Of a stretch of DNA of 64,000 bases, positions 49,615 to 61,011 are shown in pieces; position 1 is the stretch's first letter, and each line of letters opens with the position of its first letter. A model generated the notes under the pieces. The model was given only the letters and a program-made list of their open reading frames with translations. It had not been told where the DNA came from and made no database searches. Location of the stretch: NCBI GenBank assembly GCA_036872755.1, contig JAVHNS010000002.1, positions 1,798,001-1,862,000 of the forward strand, written 5' to 3'. The position numbers were made by a program, and so were the translations under genes. This DNA comes from Orbilia blumenaviensis. Taxonomy: Eukaryota > Ascomycota > Orbiliomycetes > Orbiliales > Orbiliaceae.

Positions 49615-52600
49615 ATGGGCTGGATGCGCAGGCATTGAAGGAGGCCTTTGACTATGCATGTTCAGAACCAGGATGGTATGCAGTTTTTTCCCTGTCTCCT
49701 CTCCCTCTCTTTCTCCCTCTCTATACGATCTCATTCTGATACCCGTCCCGTAACCCCATCCCGGCGCTTTTTTGACCCTGCCTTCTCTGCTTTGGTCCGT
49801 CAAGGAAGGGAGGAGAAGGGTGAGGATGAGGATGAAGAGAAAGGATCGCTTGCTCTCTGTTCCATCTTCCCGAGATGCCTGCCTGCTAACCTGACCGATG
49901 CGCTTCTGGACAATAATAGGTTTCTTCTAAAATATGAATCTCGAGACGATATTGCGCTTCTGGGGAAGGGAGCGTCCGCCGTGAAGGACATGAGGGAGTT
50001 GATATCGAGCGAGCCGGACGATTCGCCAATATATGGATTTATTCGATATCGCCGGAGGAACATATTGATCAAGCTGGTCCCCGATAATACCAGCCGGGTG
50101 CTGAAAGGTGAGAGAAAAGAACCAAAAAAAAAAACTCCCAATTTTTGATATAGTTGCATCTTTCTTCCTCTCTCTTTAATATTATATTTTATTTTTACGA
50201 TACATGTCGAGAGAAAAGTACATATTTTGTTTTACTATAAGTGATCGACTGGGGAGGACGGAGAGGAGAAAAGGCTCTCAATTGAACTTTATAATCGTAT
50301 TGTATTGCATTGTATTGTATTGGATCATCGATATGCAAACATGCAGGGAGGAACAAACAATCGGACAGATCAGGAAGGAAAACTAACTTTTTGAGATGCA
50401 GCTCGATCGCAAGTGCATTTCCAATCGGTGGTCGAACGATTCTCTCCCTGCGACGTTACGGTATCCTTAAAGTCGTACAAGGAACTTACAGATGCAGCCC
50501 TCACGACAGCATGTTCGACGCATACGGCAACCGCTTCGATATCTTCGTCCTCCAGCTCGCTACGCCAAAGACGGCTGACTGATATCCAGGAGACGTCGGA
50601 AGAAGGAGTCGAGACGCAGGAAGCCGGGCTTAAGCCGGAACCGACGACGACATCCAAGGTGGTTGAGAACCAGCAGGGCCTACAGGTTATTGTTACTACG
50701 CACGATCCGGGAATATCTAGCGACGGGAAGCGGGCGCCAATTGAGGTGGAAATATCGGCGCCTGAACCAATTAAGGTAGAGCAAGAAGTAGAGGATTTCG
50801 GCGTTCCGGACACGGTGGACGAGGCCGGATTGACTCGAACTGATTCGTTGATAAGAGGCGAAAGAGAGGACGGCGGGCCGCCACGGAAATCGACATCTTC
50901 AACGACAGGACGACCGACGGCGGAAGACATATATGCGGAATTAGCACTGAAGTACGCACCGAAGGTGAAACTGGGACCGCGTCCTTCCGCGGATTGGCAC
51001 AAACGGCCGCATACATCGTCGTCGACAGGGTCCGGCCCGGCGACGGCGGCGGACGGCAAGGAGGGCTCGAAGTCAGGCCCGACGGCATCGGTACCAAAAA
51101 ACGTGCACCTGCCGACTCGCATGCCCACGAGGAAGGCTAGGTCAGGGAGTCAAAGCTCGGGACATTCGAAATTGCAGTTTCAAGCAGCGTCGACAGGTCA
51201 ATTACAGGCGGGCCAGGCTGGTGCGGCAGCCAGTAAGAGAAAGGGCTCTCTCCACCACCCCGGCCCCCCACCACCCCTACAATTTGCTAGCGCAAACAAC
51301 ACAACCACGCCATCAAACCCTTTCCCTTCTGCACCTTTATCCCCTACGCCCTCGTTCACGTCCATTAAAAGTGCCCTGAGTACCAGCAGCCATTCCGCGG
51401 CTGCCTTCTACCTCGCAAACCCCATTGGTGCTGCTCCTGCAGCAGCTGCAGCCTCTGCTTCTGGAATTTCTCCTGAAAAGGCTCGGTTGATGAAGGCTTT
51501 GGAATTGAGGAAGAAGGCGCTAGCAGCAACAACAGCAACAACAGGAACGGGAACGGGGAATACTTCTGCTACCACTGGAACAACAGGAGGGACAGGAGCA
51601 GGAACAGGAACAGGAGGACCCGAAGAGTTATCTCATCATCATCCCAATACCCATCATCATCATCCACATACACATCCATCCCATAATAATAATAATAACC
51701 ATCATCTTCATCATACCCTTTCTCGTACTCAGTCGGGAGCAGCAGCAGCAGCAGAGGAATCTGACGGAGAAAGTATAATCTCCGTATCTGCATCTGCATC
51801 AGCTTCAGCTTCACTCAAACCCTCCCGATCGAGGTCATCGAGGTCATCGAAAGCGAGATCCAAAGCCCAGGTACAGTTACAGGTGCAGACCACCACCACG
51901 CCAATCCCCACGAGGCCTCATCATCACTACCATCCCAATCCTCCTCCTCCTCCTCCTATTAATACAACCACCACAACCACCACAACAAACACCACTCAGA
52001 TCGGCTCCACTCGCCACGCGAGCCCCCCCGACGAGATGTCTGCCACGCTCACCGAAGCCGGATCGCCTCCGGCATCCTCATCTTCCTCCATCACCCCTTC
52101 CGAACCGACATCTCTCACCAATTCCGTCCCTGATACCCCAACACAGAGATCATATGCGGCAGCTTCCGAGTCCACGCCTGTCGAAAACACGCTGCCTTCT
52201 CCCACCCAGGCACCCAGTACCTCAACCGAGCACGACTCCCAAAAGAGCTACTCCGATGATCTCGATAAGGAATCAGAATCCTCCTACAGTGTCTCGGACC
52301 TCAATGGCGAATCCGTCGAGAGTAATACCATCACGGATGACGGAGAAGACCGTATCGCTACCCGACTTCACCCTACGCCTCCTACCTTACTCCTCCCAAC
52401 TCCTAAATCCGCACCCCCTGAATCACTAAAATCAAAAGAAAACATTCAGCCCGAGATAGTCTCAAAAATAATCGAAATCAAAGAGGAACCAAAACGAGAT
52501 GACACTCCACCTCGATCTCCACTCTTGCATCTGAACATGCTCCACCCGAAAGGCCCTGTCGATTACCTCGATACCCAAATGCTGCCAAAGACCCATAACC

Positions 52601-53949
52601 GGCTGCCGTCGACCGAAGTCCCTGTCATCGAGACTGCACGGTCGGTCTCGGCCCCCTTCATGAATAACCCGGACAAGAAACCAGTTTTGGTAGCGTCGTC
52701 CCGGAAAGTCAGCGTTTCGAGTAGCGTCTCTCAGAGAATCAAGATGCTTGAGATGCTATCCAAGGATAAGCCGGCCGCTGCTTCCCCCCCAGCGATGCCG
52801 CCACAACGTTCACGTCCTTCTTCACCAACCCCACAGTTCGCTCCCGTTCGTACCAACAACCTGAAGACTAGTGCTAGTTCTCCTAATCTTTCACCGTTGG
52901 TCTCCCCTGGTAAGATGATTTTGGTATAATTCCAAAGCCGTTTCCCAACATAATTGCTAACACACTATTGGGTTTTTCCAGGCACCCCACGTCAGAGGAT
53001 AGATTCGCCTTTCCTATTGAACAAGAAGGCATCTGACGAACTCAATGGCAAGTTGCAGGGTCTCCCATCGATGTCTGGTACCTGGACGCCGTCAAAGGCT
53101 AGGGCAGGTTCCTTCGGAGAGATCAGCATTGTCCCAACGAGGAAGGCTTCCATTGCCTCTGTAAGCAGTTTGAATATCAGCACCATTGCGGAGCCTCCGA
53201 CCATTCCGCCCAAAAAGGACGACAGCCCGCCTAAAACCGCTGATGGCAGTCCTAAGAGCAAGATCTCACCCTTACTCCGCCGGATGTCCTCTTCCAAGGC
53301 GACGAAGAAGGCGGGCAGCCCGATTACACCTATCACACCAGTCACCCCTCCTACCACTACACCAGTCTCTGTTGCTCCACCGGCGCCAGTACCAGCATCG
53401 GTACCAGCACCAGCACCGGTACCGGTACCAGCAGCCCCGGTCGAGAAGAAGGTTCTTTTGACCGGGTGGGTAAATGTTCAATTGCCCAACACCATGTTCT
53501 GGAAGCGACGATATCTTAGGATTGACTCCGACACCTGGCTCTATCTCACACTCAGCGCTGATGAGGTTCGTTAAATGGTATATCATTTGTGTCATCTGTC
53601 GGCATGCTAACCACTAATTGTAGAACTCCCCACAAACCGGAAAATACAACATCAAGAATGAGGTTATGGCCGCCGTTGTCCCAGATATCGATGAACAGGA
53701 GTTGCCTAATAGTAAGCTTCCCTCGCTAGGTATCATATGATCTATAGTTACGACGTACTGACAAATTTTTGTAGGCGTAAATCTTCGCCTCATTGAGGGT
53801 GGGGTCCTCGCATGTGCTTGCGAGAATGACCAGGAACAGGCTAACATTCTCAAAGGTAAAACGCTGGCCCCGTTTCGTCAAATGTCCAGCCGAGTTCCTT
53901 GCTAACAACATTTTTCATCTCTATAGTCGTGAGGTCTTGCATTGCCTAA
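49605..53949 (+). CDS. ADF-H domain protein with C-terminal PH domain
   Basis: Seven exons: 49605-49675, 49920-50107, 50402-52909, 52982-53565, 53624-53711, 53775-53855 and 53927-53949; 1180 residues. Residues 1-140 form an ADF-homology fold: MALNGLDAQALKEAFDYACSEPGW-FLLKYESRDDIALLGKG, then SPIYGFIRYRRRNILIKLVPD and ARSQVHFQSVVERFSPCDVTVS. ADF-H domains bind actin or Arp2/3. Residues about 150-1075 are disordered, with runs of Ala, Gly/Thr, His/Asn and Pro and many SP/TP sites. A PH domain starts near residue 1080 (TGWVNVQLPNTMFWKRRYLRIDSDTWLYL) and runs to about 1173 (VNLRLIEGGVLACACENDQEQANILK). The architecture suggests a cortical adaptor joining membrane phosphoinositides to actin. The last exon adds only VVRSCIA, so the final PH helix is short. 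I do not attach a yeast gene name. Confidence 0.85.
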
Positions 53950-54900
53950 ATTCACTACCACCACCACTACCACCACTATCCACTATTACTCGGGTGAGGT
54001 ACCACCCCGTATGTTTTAAGTCGCGCTCCAACATCGGGATCGGTTACCAATCGAGGCTCGTATTCTTTATGATTCTACATGCGCGACAGTTTGTTATACC
54101 CCCGGTTATCTTTGCGACTTTGCTTTTTTTTGAACCCAACGACCCAATCTCGTTATCACATAGCTCATTCGAGCAACAGCATTCCCGTCTTCCTTTGTCA
54201 GTGTTTCTTTGGCGTCTACATGCACCACCTCGGCCCCGATTTCCCTTGAGTTTATACACATACCTTTCCTTGTACATCTTTTGCCCCTCACCCTTATTTG
54301 TTAGGTTTAAAGAAGCACTTCTTGAGAGATAAACTTCTTGATTATGCTATACCTCCAAACCCAATTTTTGTGTTCGGTTGCTGCTTTCAAATGTCCTTTT
54401 CGGCCTTGTACAGAGCATCTCCTCGCCATCTGCATATTTTTCTTTTACCCTTTTTTTTTGATTTTCCATTTGTGTTTACCTTCATATAACAATTCCTAAT
54501 AACATACCTCAGCATGCCCCCCTTTCCTCAGTTACTCCTGCATTTCGTTTCCTATACTCTTTTTTTCTTTCTTTTCTTTTTCTTTTCCTTTTCTTTCTTC
54601 TATTCTTCATTTCCATTCTATTTTACATCTTTTAACTTGATGATGTACGATACACCTCTCTTCCCTTTTTCTCGGGTTACCCTTTTTTTCACGGGAACCT
54701 CTCTCGACTTCTCAGATCCCCCAGAAAAACAACAGATGGAAAGGGACTCAGCGAGACGAATTTGGAATAATAATTTTCTTCGAAGGGGAGGAGTGCTCCT
54801 TGCGTCCTAGATATATTTTTTTTGTCCCCTCCCTTCCCGCCCCTCCGTAGAATAAACGTACCTATAAAGTACATACCACATAACTGGATTAGACTATCAT

Positions 54901-54930
54901 TCGTATCGTATCGTATCGTATCGTATCGTA
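54901..54930. repeat. (TCGTA)6 tandem array
   Basis: Six exact copies of TCGTA about 390 nt upstream of the csl4 start codon. The perfect copies suggest recent expansion by slippage. Confidence 0.9.
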
Positions 54931-55111
54931 TAACGTAGTATGTACATATTTTGGATCACGAGACCAATCTGGATCTAATCATCGAATCGATATCAACTTC
55001 TAGCTATCGTGTCGTAGACTATAAATATCCGCGTTGCACAAAGCTGTCTAGATAAAGTTTCGTGACCGCCTTCCCAAACGAGCTCGTCCCCATGTAAGCA
55101 ATGGCCCTGTC

Positions 55112-55136
55112 AAAAAAAAAAAAAAAAAAAAAAAAA
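55112..55136. repeat. Poly-A tract, 25 nt
   Basis: Uninterrupted A run about 190 nt upstream of the csl4 start codon. It may be a nucleosome-excluding promoter element of the poly(dA:dT) kind. Confidence 0.85.
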
Positions 55137-55322
55137 CTTACCAAGACGTACAGGCAAGATGTAGCTTTCAAAATCCCAGCGACGACCGCATCTCGTTTGC
55201 GCGCGACAGCCACCAAAAAAAACCAAAACCAAAACCAATTCTATAACATGTACTCTTTCGGTCCTCGATAACTACCACGACCACCACAACCGCCCCACCA
55301 ACTTATTATTATCACTATCATT

Positions 55323-55949
55323 ATGTCATCCCTCGTCGTCCCCGGCCAGCCTTTAGGCTCCGCGAGCGCTTACATCCCCGGACCAGGCGTGCACATCTTC
55401 AACGGCCAAATCATCGCCTCGCTGGTCGGACAGGTCGTCACCACCACTCCACCATCATCATCATCATCATCATCTACCAATACCACAACCACAACGACAC
55501 CCACACCCACAATCTCAGTCCAAAAACCCATCCTCAGCACCACCGCCACCGAAGAACCCAACGCCACTTTACTCCCCGAAGTCTCCTCCACCGTCCTCTG
55601 CCGCATAACCCGCATCAACACCCGTCAAGCCACCGCCTCGATCTTCAGCGTGAACGACCACATCTGCGGCGACGAGTTCCAGGGTGTGATCCGTGTCCAA
55701 GACGTCCGTCTCACCGAGGTTGATAAGGTTAAGATTTTTAACAGTTTCAGACCGGGGGATATCGTCAGGGCCAGGGTTATCAGTTTGGGTGATCAGAGTA
55801 ATTATTATTTAAGCACGGCGGGGAATGAGTTGGGGGTTATCATGGCGGATTCGGAGATGGGGGATCAGATGTATCCGATCAATTGGAGGGAGATGAAGAG
55901 TACTAGGACTGGGGTTGTGGAGGAGAGGAAGGTTGCGAAGCCGTTTTAG
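55323..55949 (+). CDS. csl4: Exosome complex subunit Csl4
   Basis: Single exon, 208 residues, usual size for fungal Csl4. Csl4 is one of the S1/KH cap subunits that guide RNA into the nine-subunit exosome. The N-terminal domain carries VVPGQPLGSASAYIPGPGVHIFNGQIIASLVG, the characteristic GxG-turn opening. The S1 domain follows (about 85-165): VLCRITRINTRQATASIF, EFQGVIRVQDVR and FRPGDIVRARVISLGDQSNYYLSTAGNELGVI. A low-complexity loop of Ser then Thr (about residues 43-62) links the two domains and is the only unusual feature. The end INWREM...KVAKPF matches the family C-terminus. Confidence 0.92.
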   Translation: MSSLVVPGQPLGSASAYIPGPGVHIFNGQIIASLVGQVVTTTPPSSSSSSSTNTTTTTTPTPTISVQKPILSTTATEEPNATLLPEVSSTVLCRITRINTRQATASIFSVNDHICGDEFQGVIRVQDVRLTEVDKVKIFNSFRPGDIVRARVISLGDQSNYYLSTAGNELGVIMADSEMGDQMYPINWREMKSTRTGVVEERKVAKPF

Positions 55950-56339
55950 GGGGGCGTTATTTCTTTTCTTTCTTTCTTTCTTTCTTTCGTTATGATCATG
56001 ATATACATCTGCTGGGTTACATTTGGCGTTTTTATTTTATTTTTTAATATATGATGGGCGTGGTATAGAAAAAATGAAAAGAAGAAACTGACATAGCGAT
56101 TACAGATTTTTTTTTTTTGCATGGGGCTGTCGAAGGTATTTATTGTATTATAACCGTCTATGATATGTCTATATACTCAGTAATAACCAAAAAACAAAGA
56201 AAGGATAGAGACGTTCGCCCGCAAAAGAAAAACCCAAGATATCCGACGAATACCCCGCCACCCGCCTTCATATTCATACTAATTTTACATCATCACCACA
56301 GCCCAAAACAAAAAACGAAAATCCAACCCCTTTCCATTT
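55950..56339. other. Intergenic, convergent 3' ends of csl4 and the Sec14-like gene
   Basis: Short spacer with a (TTTC)n run at about 55963-55988 right after the csl4 stop and a T run at 56107-56118. It presumably contains both 3' UTRs. No coding signal. Confidence 0.6.
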
Positions 56340-57579
56340 CTAAACGGTAACTTTTTGAATCTCCTCAGTAACCTGCTCCACGGATGGAACAGCAGCAGCA
56401 GGGGCAGCCGCCTTCTCCCCATCTCCACCCTTCAAGTAGAACTCACTCTCGCCGATCTGACTGCCATTGGCCTTCCACCTCTCCTCATAATGCCTCCTTC
56501 TGTCTTGGCACATCTTGATGAAGTTTGGCCAGTACACTGCGTGGTTGTATGTGAAGTCGATGTCACCCTTGAATTCCTTCAATAGATGCGACTTTGGCAC
56601 GTGGAGAGACATGTCTTCGTTGAACTTGAGCTTTGGTCGGGTTATGGGGTCGATAAACGGCCAGATGAGGTTGAGGAAGGCCTTTGCCCACCATGGGACT
56701 ATTTTAAAACAAATTTGATGTTAGTAACGAGATGTATAGCAACCATTGTTATTGTGGTAAAACCAAAAAGAAAGAAGAAATAAGAAAGAAAAACGTACTG
56801 TTAACGACCAATGCCCTTCCCAATCTCTCCGGATAGTGGTTCTGGAGGATACCCATGACCTGCTTGCCCTGTCCCGGCGTGGCATTCTGACCAGCACTCG
56901 CGCTCTTGAAATCAATGAGCAAAGCCAGTGTTTCAACACCTGGCGGGGCAATCTCCAAAACCCTCTCCAACATGAACGTCAAATGCTGGATCTGGCGGTC
57001 ACTCTTCTCGGTGTTTTGCTTCGAAGGGTTGAGATACAGACAAGGTCTGGATTCATTATCGAATCCAAAGACAACCTGTTTGCCAGTCTCATTCTCAATT
57101 TCAATATACTCCGGAGTATGGGATTCGATACCCCATTCCCGTCTCCAGGTCAAAGTAGCTTCGATACGCTTCTTAGCATCCGCTACGACCCATTTCGTGG
57201 CACGGAGGTAACGGAGAAGACACTCCTTGGTCATGAAGATACGATCACTATCCGCCAATGCAACTTTCTCGGCGTTTTTGGCGGTAGAAACGGCAACCGT
57301 GGTGATAGACTTGCATTGTTCGAGCAATTCGTTGTATTTGGTGGTCTGTTCGGGTGTGAGTTCTGATAACGGTGGGAGGGTGGAGGATGCGTCTGGAGCA
57401 GCGTAGGTGGTGGTTTTGGTGGTTGTAGGTTCGGCCTCTGCGGTTGTGTAGGTTGTTGCTTTTGCGGCGGCGGCGGCGGCGGATGAGGTGGATGGAGTGC
57501 CTTCGAGGGCGGTTTTTTCGTTCATGGTTTCTGGGATTTCCTCCTCTGGGACGGGGGATATGACTGCTGCTGTCGACAT
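56340..57579 (-). CDS. Sec14-like phosphatidylinositol transfer protein (CRAL-TRIO)
   Basis: Two exons, 57579-56799 and 56698-56340, 379 residues. The first 75 residues are Ala/Thr/Glu-rich and disordered. The CRAL-TRIO N segment (TKECLLRYLRATKWVVADAKKRIEATLTWRREWGIE) precedes the lipid-binding lobe, with LYLNPSKQNT, LALLIDFKSASAGQNATPGQGKQVMGILQNHYPERLGRALVVN and, after the intron, IPWWAKAFLNLIWPFIDPITRPKLKFNED. The conserved YNHAVYWPNF and a charged tail follow. Such proteins exchange phosphatidylinositol and a second lipid between membranes and feed PI kinases. The NHYPERLGRALVVN-IPWW phrase places it near the Pdr16/Pdr17 branch rather than essential Sec14, but that is a judgement by eye. 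Its 5' side faces pol12 across 1.16 kb. Confidence 0.85.
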
Positions 57580-58369
57580 ATTGTGCGTGCGTGTGCGTGT
57601 GCGTACGTATAGATATTATGTGTACTTAAGAGGAAAGGATATATGAAGGTATGTACATGTACCTTAGGTAGTATTTTTAATTAAAAGTAGATCTACAATA
57701 GGCAAGAAACGAAGAAAGTCGAAAGGAATAGGTAAAAGACAGGTAGATTGATAGAAGAGAGAGAGGGAGAGAGAGAAACTAAAAGAGGACGAAGGCCAGG
57801 TTTATAAGAAGAAGAAGAAGAGAGAGAGAAGTAAGCTCATCCCTTTCGGTTGTTACTTTCAATCGAATCGGATCGGGTTCAGATGGTAATGCAGTGGCCT
57901 AGTGGGTCGCGCTGCTGGTTGCTGTTGCTGCAGCAGGACAGGTTATAGCCCAGCAGCCCAGCTACACAGGGGGGGTATGTATCTCGCTCTCCCGGCATGA
58001 AAGCGGCCGACGGACCCGAGATTTTTTTTAAAATTTGGTGTCTCGTCGACTGCATTGCATTAATACCTATTAACTGGCATTTGGTGTATGCTATTTTTAA
58101 GGCCTTGGATCAATTAGGTAGAGACAGATATATAGCAGTTAGGGCGAATTACTTAATCAACCTCAGGCGGTGATCGAATCGTGGTGTGTTTTTTTTCGCG
58201 TGGTCAACCTTGAACTGTGCATTGTGAATTCTCCCAGTTGCCGGCTTGCCCAGGGCCCCCTCCCAGGTTTAAACGTTTGTCGACGACGCGGCAGCCCTTT
58301 TTCCAATTGGCGACAGTCAGGCGTTTTTTTTCCCTCTCTCCCCTGCAGTTAATTAATAGTTGTCGAGAA

Positions 58370-58375
58370 ACGCGT
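58370..58375. promoter_or_regulatory. MCB-like element ACGCGT upstream of pol12
   Basis: ACGCGT in the context GAAACGCGTTTG, 367 nt before the pol12 start. MBF-type factors bind this box to drive G1/S genes, and POL12 is such a gene in budding yeast. A single hexamer is weak evidence; a second CGCG core lies at about 58197-58200. Confidence 0.45.
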
Positions 58376-58680
58376 TTGTAACAGCTTCAACAGCTACTTG
58401 GATTAATAACCTAGCTCTAGCTAGCTCCACGAAACAACCGACAGTTTGAGCAGCTCATTCACCCAGCCAAGTAAGCACCCGAATAAACACCCATTCTTTT
58501 ATAGATATCATTAGATTGCGCATATATATAAATTCTAATTGACAATAGAATTAGGATTGTTCGAATACAATAGACCCACCGATATCTTCAACGTTACCCG
58601 ATCCACGAGCGTAATCCTAGTCGCTACAGCTATCGTCGTTCCCCACCGACTTTTTTGTTCAAAAAAAAAAGAAAGGAAAA

Positions 58681-58722
58681 GGAAAGGGAAGAAAGGAAAG
58701 GGAAGAAAGGAAAGGGAAGAAA
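58681..58722. repeat. Three exact tandem copies of a 14 bp purine repeat
   Basis: GGAAAGGGAAGAAA repeated three times without mismatch, preceded by an A10 run and ending 19 nt before the pol12 ATG. It is all-purine on the coding strand, so it could lie in the 5' leader. Confidence 0.9.
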
Positions 58723-58741
58723 GGCCGATACACCGTAAAAG

Positions 58742-61011
58742 ATGTCCTCCCCGGAAGACCTGGCCGATAAGTTCGGCGAACTCCCCGACGAGGTCATGGC
58801 CGAGCTGCAGAACATGCTACGGCTCTACAACATCGATGCCGAAGAACTCTTCTTCAAATGGGAGGGATACTGTCTGAAAATGGGCGAGGATATCAAGCTC
58901 AACATGAAGAATATCACGGCATTCAAAGACGATGCGCGCGAACAGTTCGAGATTGAAATGAGGGCGAAGTCGAAAACTGCACATGCTCCGGCGGCCAGAG
59001 GGGTCCAGAGGGCTGCGAAGAATGCGGGTGATGTCTTTAATATGTATGGTTTATCATCTATTGACTTTTTTTTTTTTTTTTTTTTTTTTGATGGAGGAGG
59101 AAGAGGAGGATGAGGCCATGAGTGGTGCTAATTAGGATATATAGGCTGGACGGCTTGACACCTGCTACCCCCAGGTCGGGACCCAGTGCAGCAAAGAAGA
59201 AGTTCGAAAAGGCCGGATACGAGACACCACTCGCTGAAAGGACGAGTAAATTGGCTGTTGGATCACCGGTCGGTCCTGGTGCGGGCTTCAGAACCCCGGG
59301 AGCTATAGCGTCTGTCAACCCTCTTCTAGACTCTTTGTGGCCTACCGGTTTTACGAGGGCAAGGATACCGAGTTACTGACTAACTCCTAAGGAAACAGTT
59401 CGATACCCTTCTCCGATCGCCCAGACCCCGGTAGGGTCATGGAGGTCTTAAATCCAAAGATAGAAATGCCCCAGTTACCACTCCCAGGCAGCGATGGCTA
59501 CCAGTCTCGATTGAAATACACTACGATTATCGAAGCACCCAAGTTCCAATATAAGCCTATGTATCAAAAACTCAACGAAGGCTCTCTATTCCTCGACGAT
59601 CGAATCGAAGAATACGCGGTAGCGGTCCAGGAAGAACACAATATACCGGATGACGACTTCTGTAATCCCTGTTCACAGCTACCTGAAGAGGTTGTCGTGG
59701 TCGGAAGGATTGTGACGGACGTGATGGATTCGCAGAAGAGGACGAACGAAGCGAGTTTACTGCTTGAAGCATCCAGAGCATTTGGAGCAGGAAAAAGAGT
59801 CCGGCTGGATCTTAGCGCGCTGAAGGGCTATGCGTTCTATCCCGGAATGATTGTTGCTTTCAAAGCCACGAACCCGACTGGTGATAAGTTGATTGTCAAA
59901 TCGATACTAAGTCCGCCCAGATACTTCGAAGCGTCCTCGTTTCCAAGCGACTTGGAGGAAGAAGTCCAGAAGCTTGCTGCCGGCAACCTCAACGTCTTTA
60001 TTGCGGCTGGCCCGTACACTACGGACGACAATTTGGATTTCGAGGGATTGAAGGAGTTGGTTGATAAGATTGTGGAGACCGAGCCGGATGCGGTGTTCCT
60101 GTCAGGTCCATTCATCGACACTGAGCATCCGAAGGTCAAGCTTGGGGATTTCCCTGTCGATATGGACAATTTTTCAGGGTATGTCCTTGAAGATCTGTTC
60201 AAACAAAAGATTACGTCGCAGCTCAATAGGATCACGAAGAGCATGGTTCTCTTGGTACCTAGCACAAGGGATGCCGTTTCCAAGCACGTATCGTTCCCAC
60301 AGGACCGTTTCCCGAGAAAGATATTGGGATTACAGATGGTATGCATACGCTTATATAAGCCCTCGACTACAATTTACTACGTTATAATAACCTTGACCCT
60401 TCATACAGAACGTCCAATTACTCACCAACCCCTGCATGGTCGCGCTCAATGAGTTACTATTCGGCATTTCCAGTGCCGATATCCTTTTCCACCTCAATAT
60501 GCAGGAAGTCAAAGCGACAGGCAAAGGGATCGAGATGAATACATTCCACCGACTAGCCAACTATGTCATCTCGTCAAGCCATTTTTACCCTTTATTCCCT
60601 GCACCTGAGGCTTCCCAAGTTGGTTATACTACACCGATAGATCTGCAGTGGATGCGACTGGCGGGATTCGTGAACAGCATTAAGCCAGATGTGCTGATAT
60701 TGCCCAGCAATTTACCTGGAACCGTCAAGGTATCCCTACCGAAGAACCCTTAGAGGTTTTTATTATTAATATTGTGAAGAAGGATATTTGCTGATATATA
60801 TAATTTATCATGATAGGTTGTTAGTGGAGTTGTTACTGTAAACCCAGGTTTCTTGAGCACGAAGAGGACAGCAGGGACATATGCGTTCATGACGATACAG
60901 CCTCCAACAAAGGTACTGGAAGAGGAAAATATCGTGCCTGCACCTGATAAAGAATTCACATTGAAGCGGAGGGTGTATAATCGTGCCAGGGTGGAGATTC
61001 GGCGGATATGA
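58742..61011 (+). CDS. pol12: DNA polymerase alpha-primase B subunit
   Basis: Five exons: 58742-59043, 59145 to an uncertain donor, then about 59392-59399 to 60338, 60409-60729 and 60817-61011; about 640-655 residues. The B subunit tethers the polymerase alpha-primase complex and is calcineurin-like but catalytically dead. The N-terminal globular domain (EDLADKFGELPDEVMAELQNMLRLYNIDAEELFFKWEGYC) is followed by a TP-rich linker. An OB fold comes next (VVVGRIVTDVMDS...), then the inactive phosphoesterase (NVFIAAGPYTTDDNLDFEGL, FLSGPFIDTEHP, LVPSTRDA, LTNPCMVALNELLFGISSADILFH, PSNLPGTVK). It ends RVYNRARVEIRRI. Exon 2 to 3 is ambiguous: donor at 59310, 59337 or 59348 with acceptor before 59399 or 59392, all keeping SIPFSDRPDPGRVMEVLNP in frame. 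Intron 1 carries a 24-T run. Confidence 0.9.
59066..59089. repeat. Poly-T tract, 24 nt, inside pol12 intron 1
   Basis: The run lies 22 nt after the donor and 55 nt before the acceptor of a 101 nt intron. It is too far upstream to be the acceptor polypyrimidine tract. Confidence 0.85.

Larger units (their letters stand above)
53950..55322. other. Intergenic, ADF-H/PH gene 3' side and csl4 promoter
   Basis: Tandem spacer. The first 900 nt is strongly T/C-rich on the plus strand (for example 54545-54625) and looks like a 3' UTR or terminator region. Further right lie the (TCGTA)6 array, a 25-A tract and AACCAAAACC repeats near 55214-55239, just upstream of csl4. Open frames of up to 179 codons on the plus strand arise from the pyrimidine-rich sequence and are not convincing. 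Confidence 0.5.
57580..58741. promoter_or_regulatory. Divergent promoter region, Sec14-like / pol12
   Basis: 1162 bp between starts. It includes (GTGTGC)-like repeats at 57583-57603, GAGA-rich sequence at about 57758-57785, a TTTTTTTCGCGTGG stretch near 58190-58203, an ACGCGT box, and the 14 bp tandem array at 58681-58722 next to the pol12 ATG. Confidence 0.5.

Noticed and set aside
50370..51128. Minus-strand 252-codon open frame
   Set aside because: Antisense shadow of the ADF-H/PH main exon, which has clear domain homology on the plus strand.
53793..54332. Plus-strand 179-codon open frame after the ADF-H/PH gene
   Set aside because: It overlaps the last coding exons in another frame and continues through pyrimidine-rich 3' sequence; composition is Ser/Leu/Phe/Pro-biased noise.
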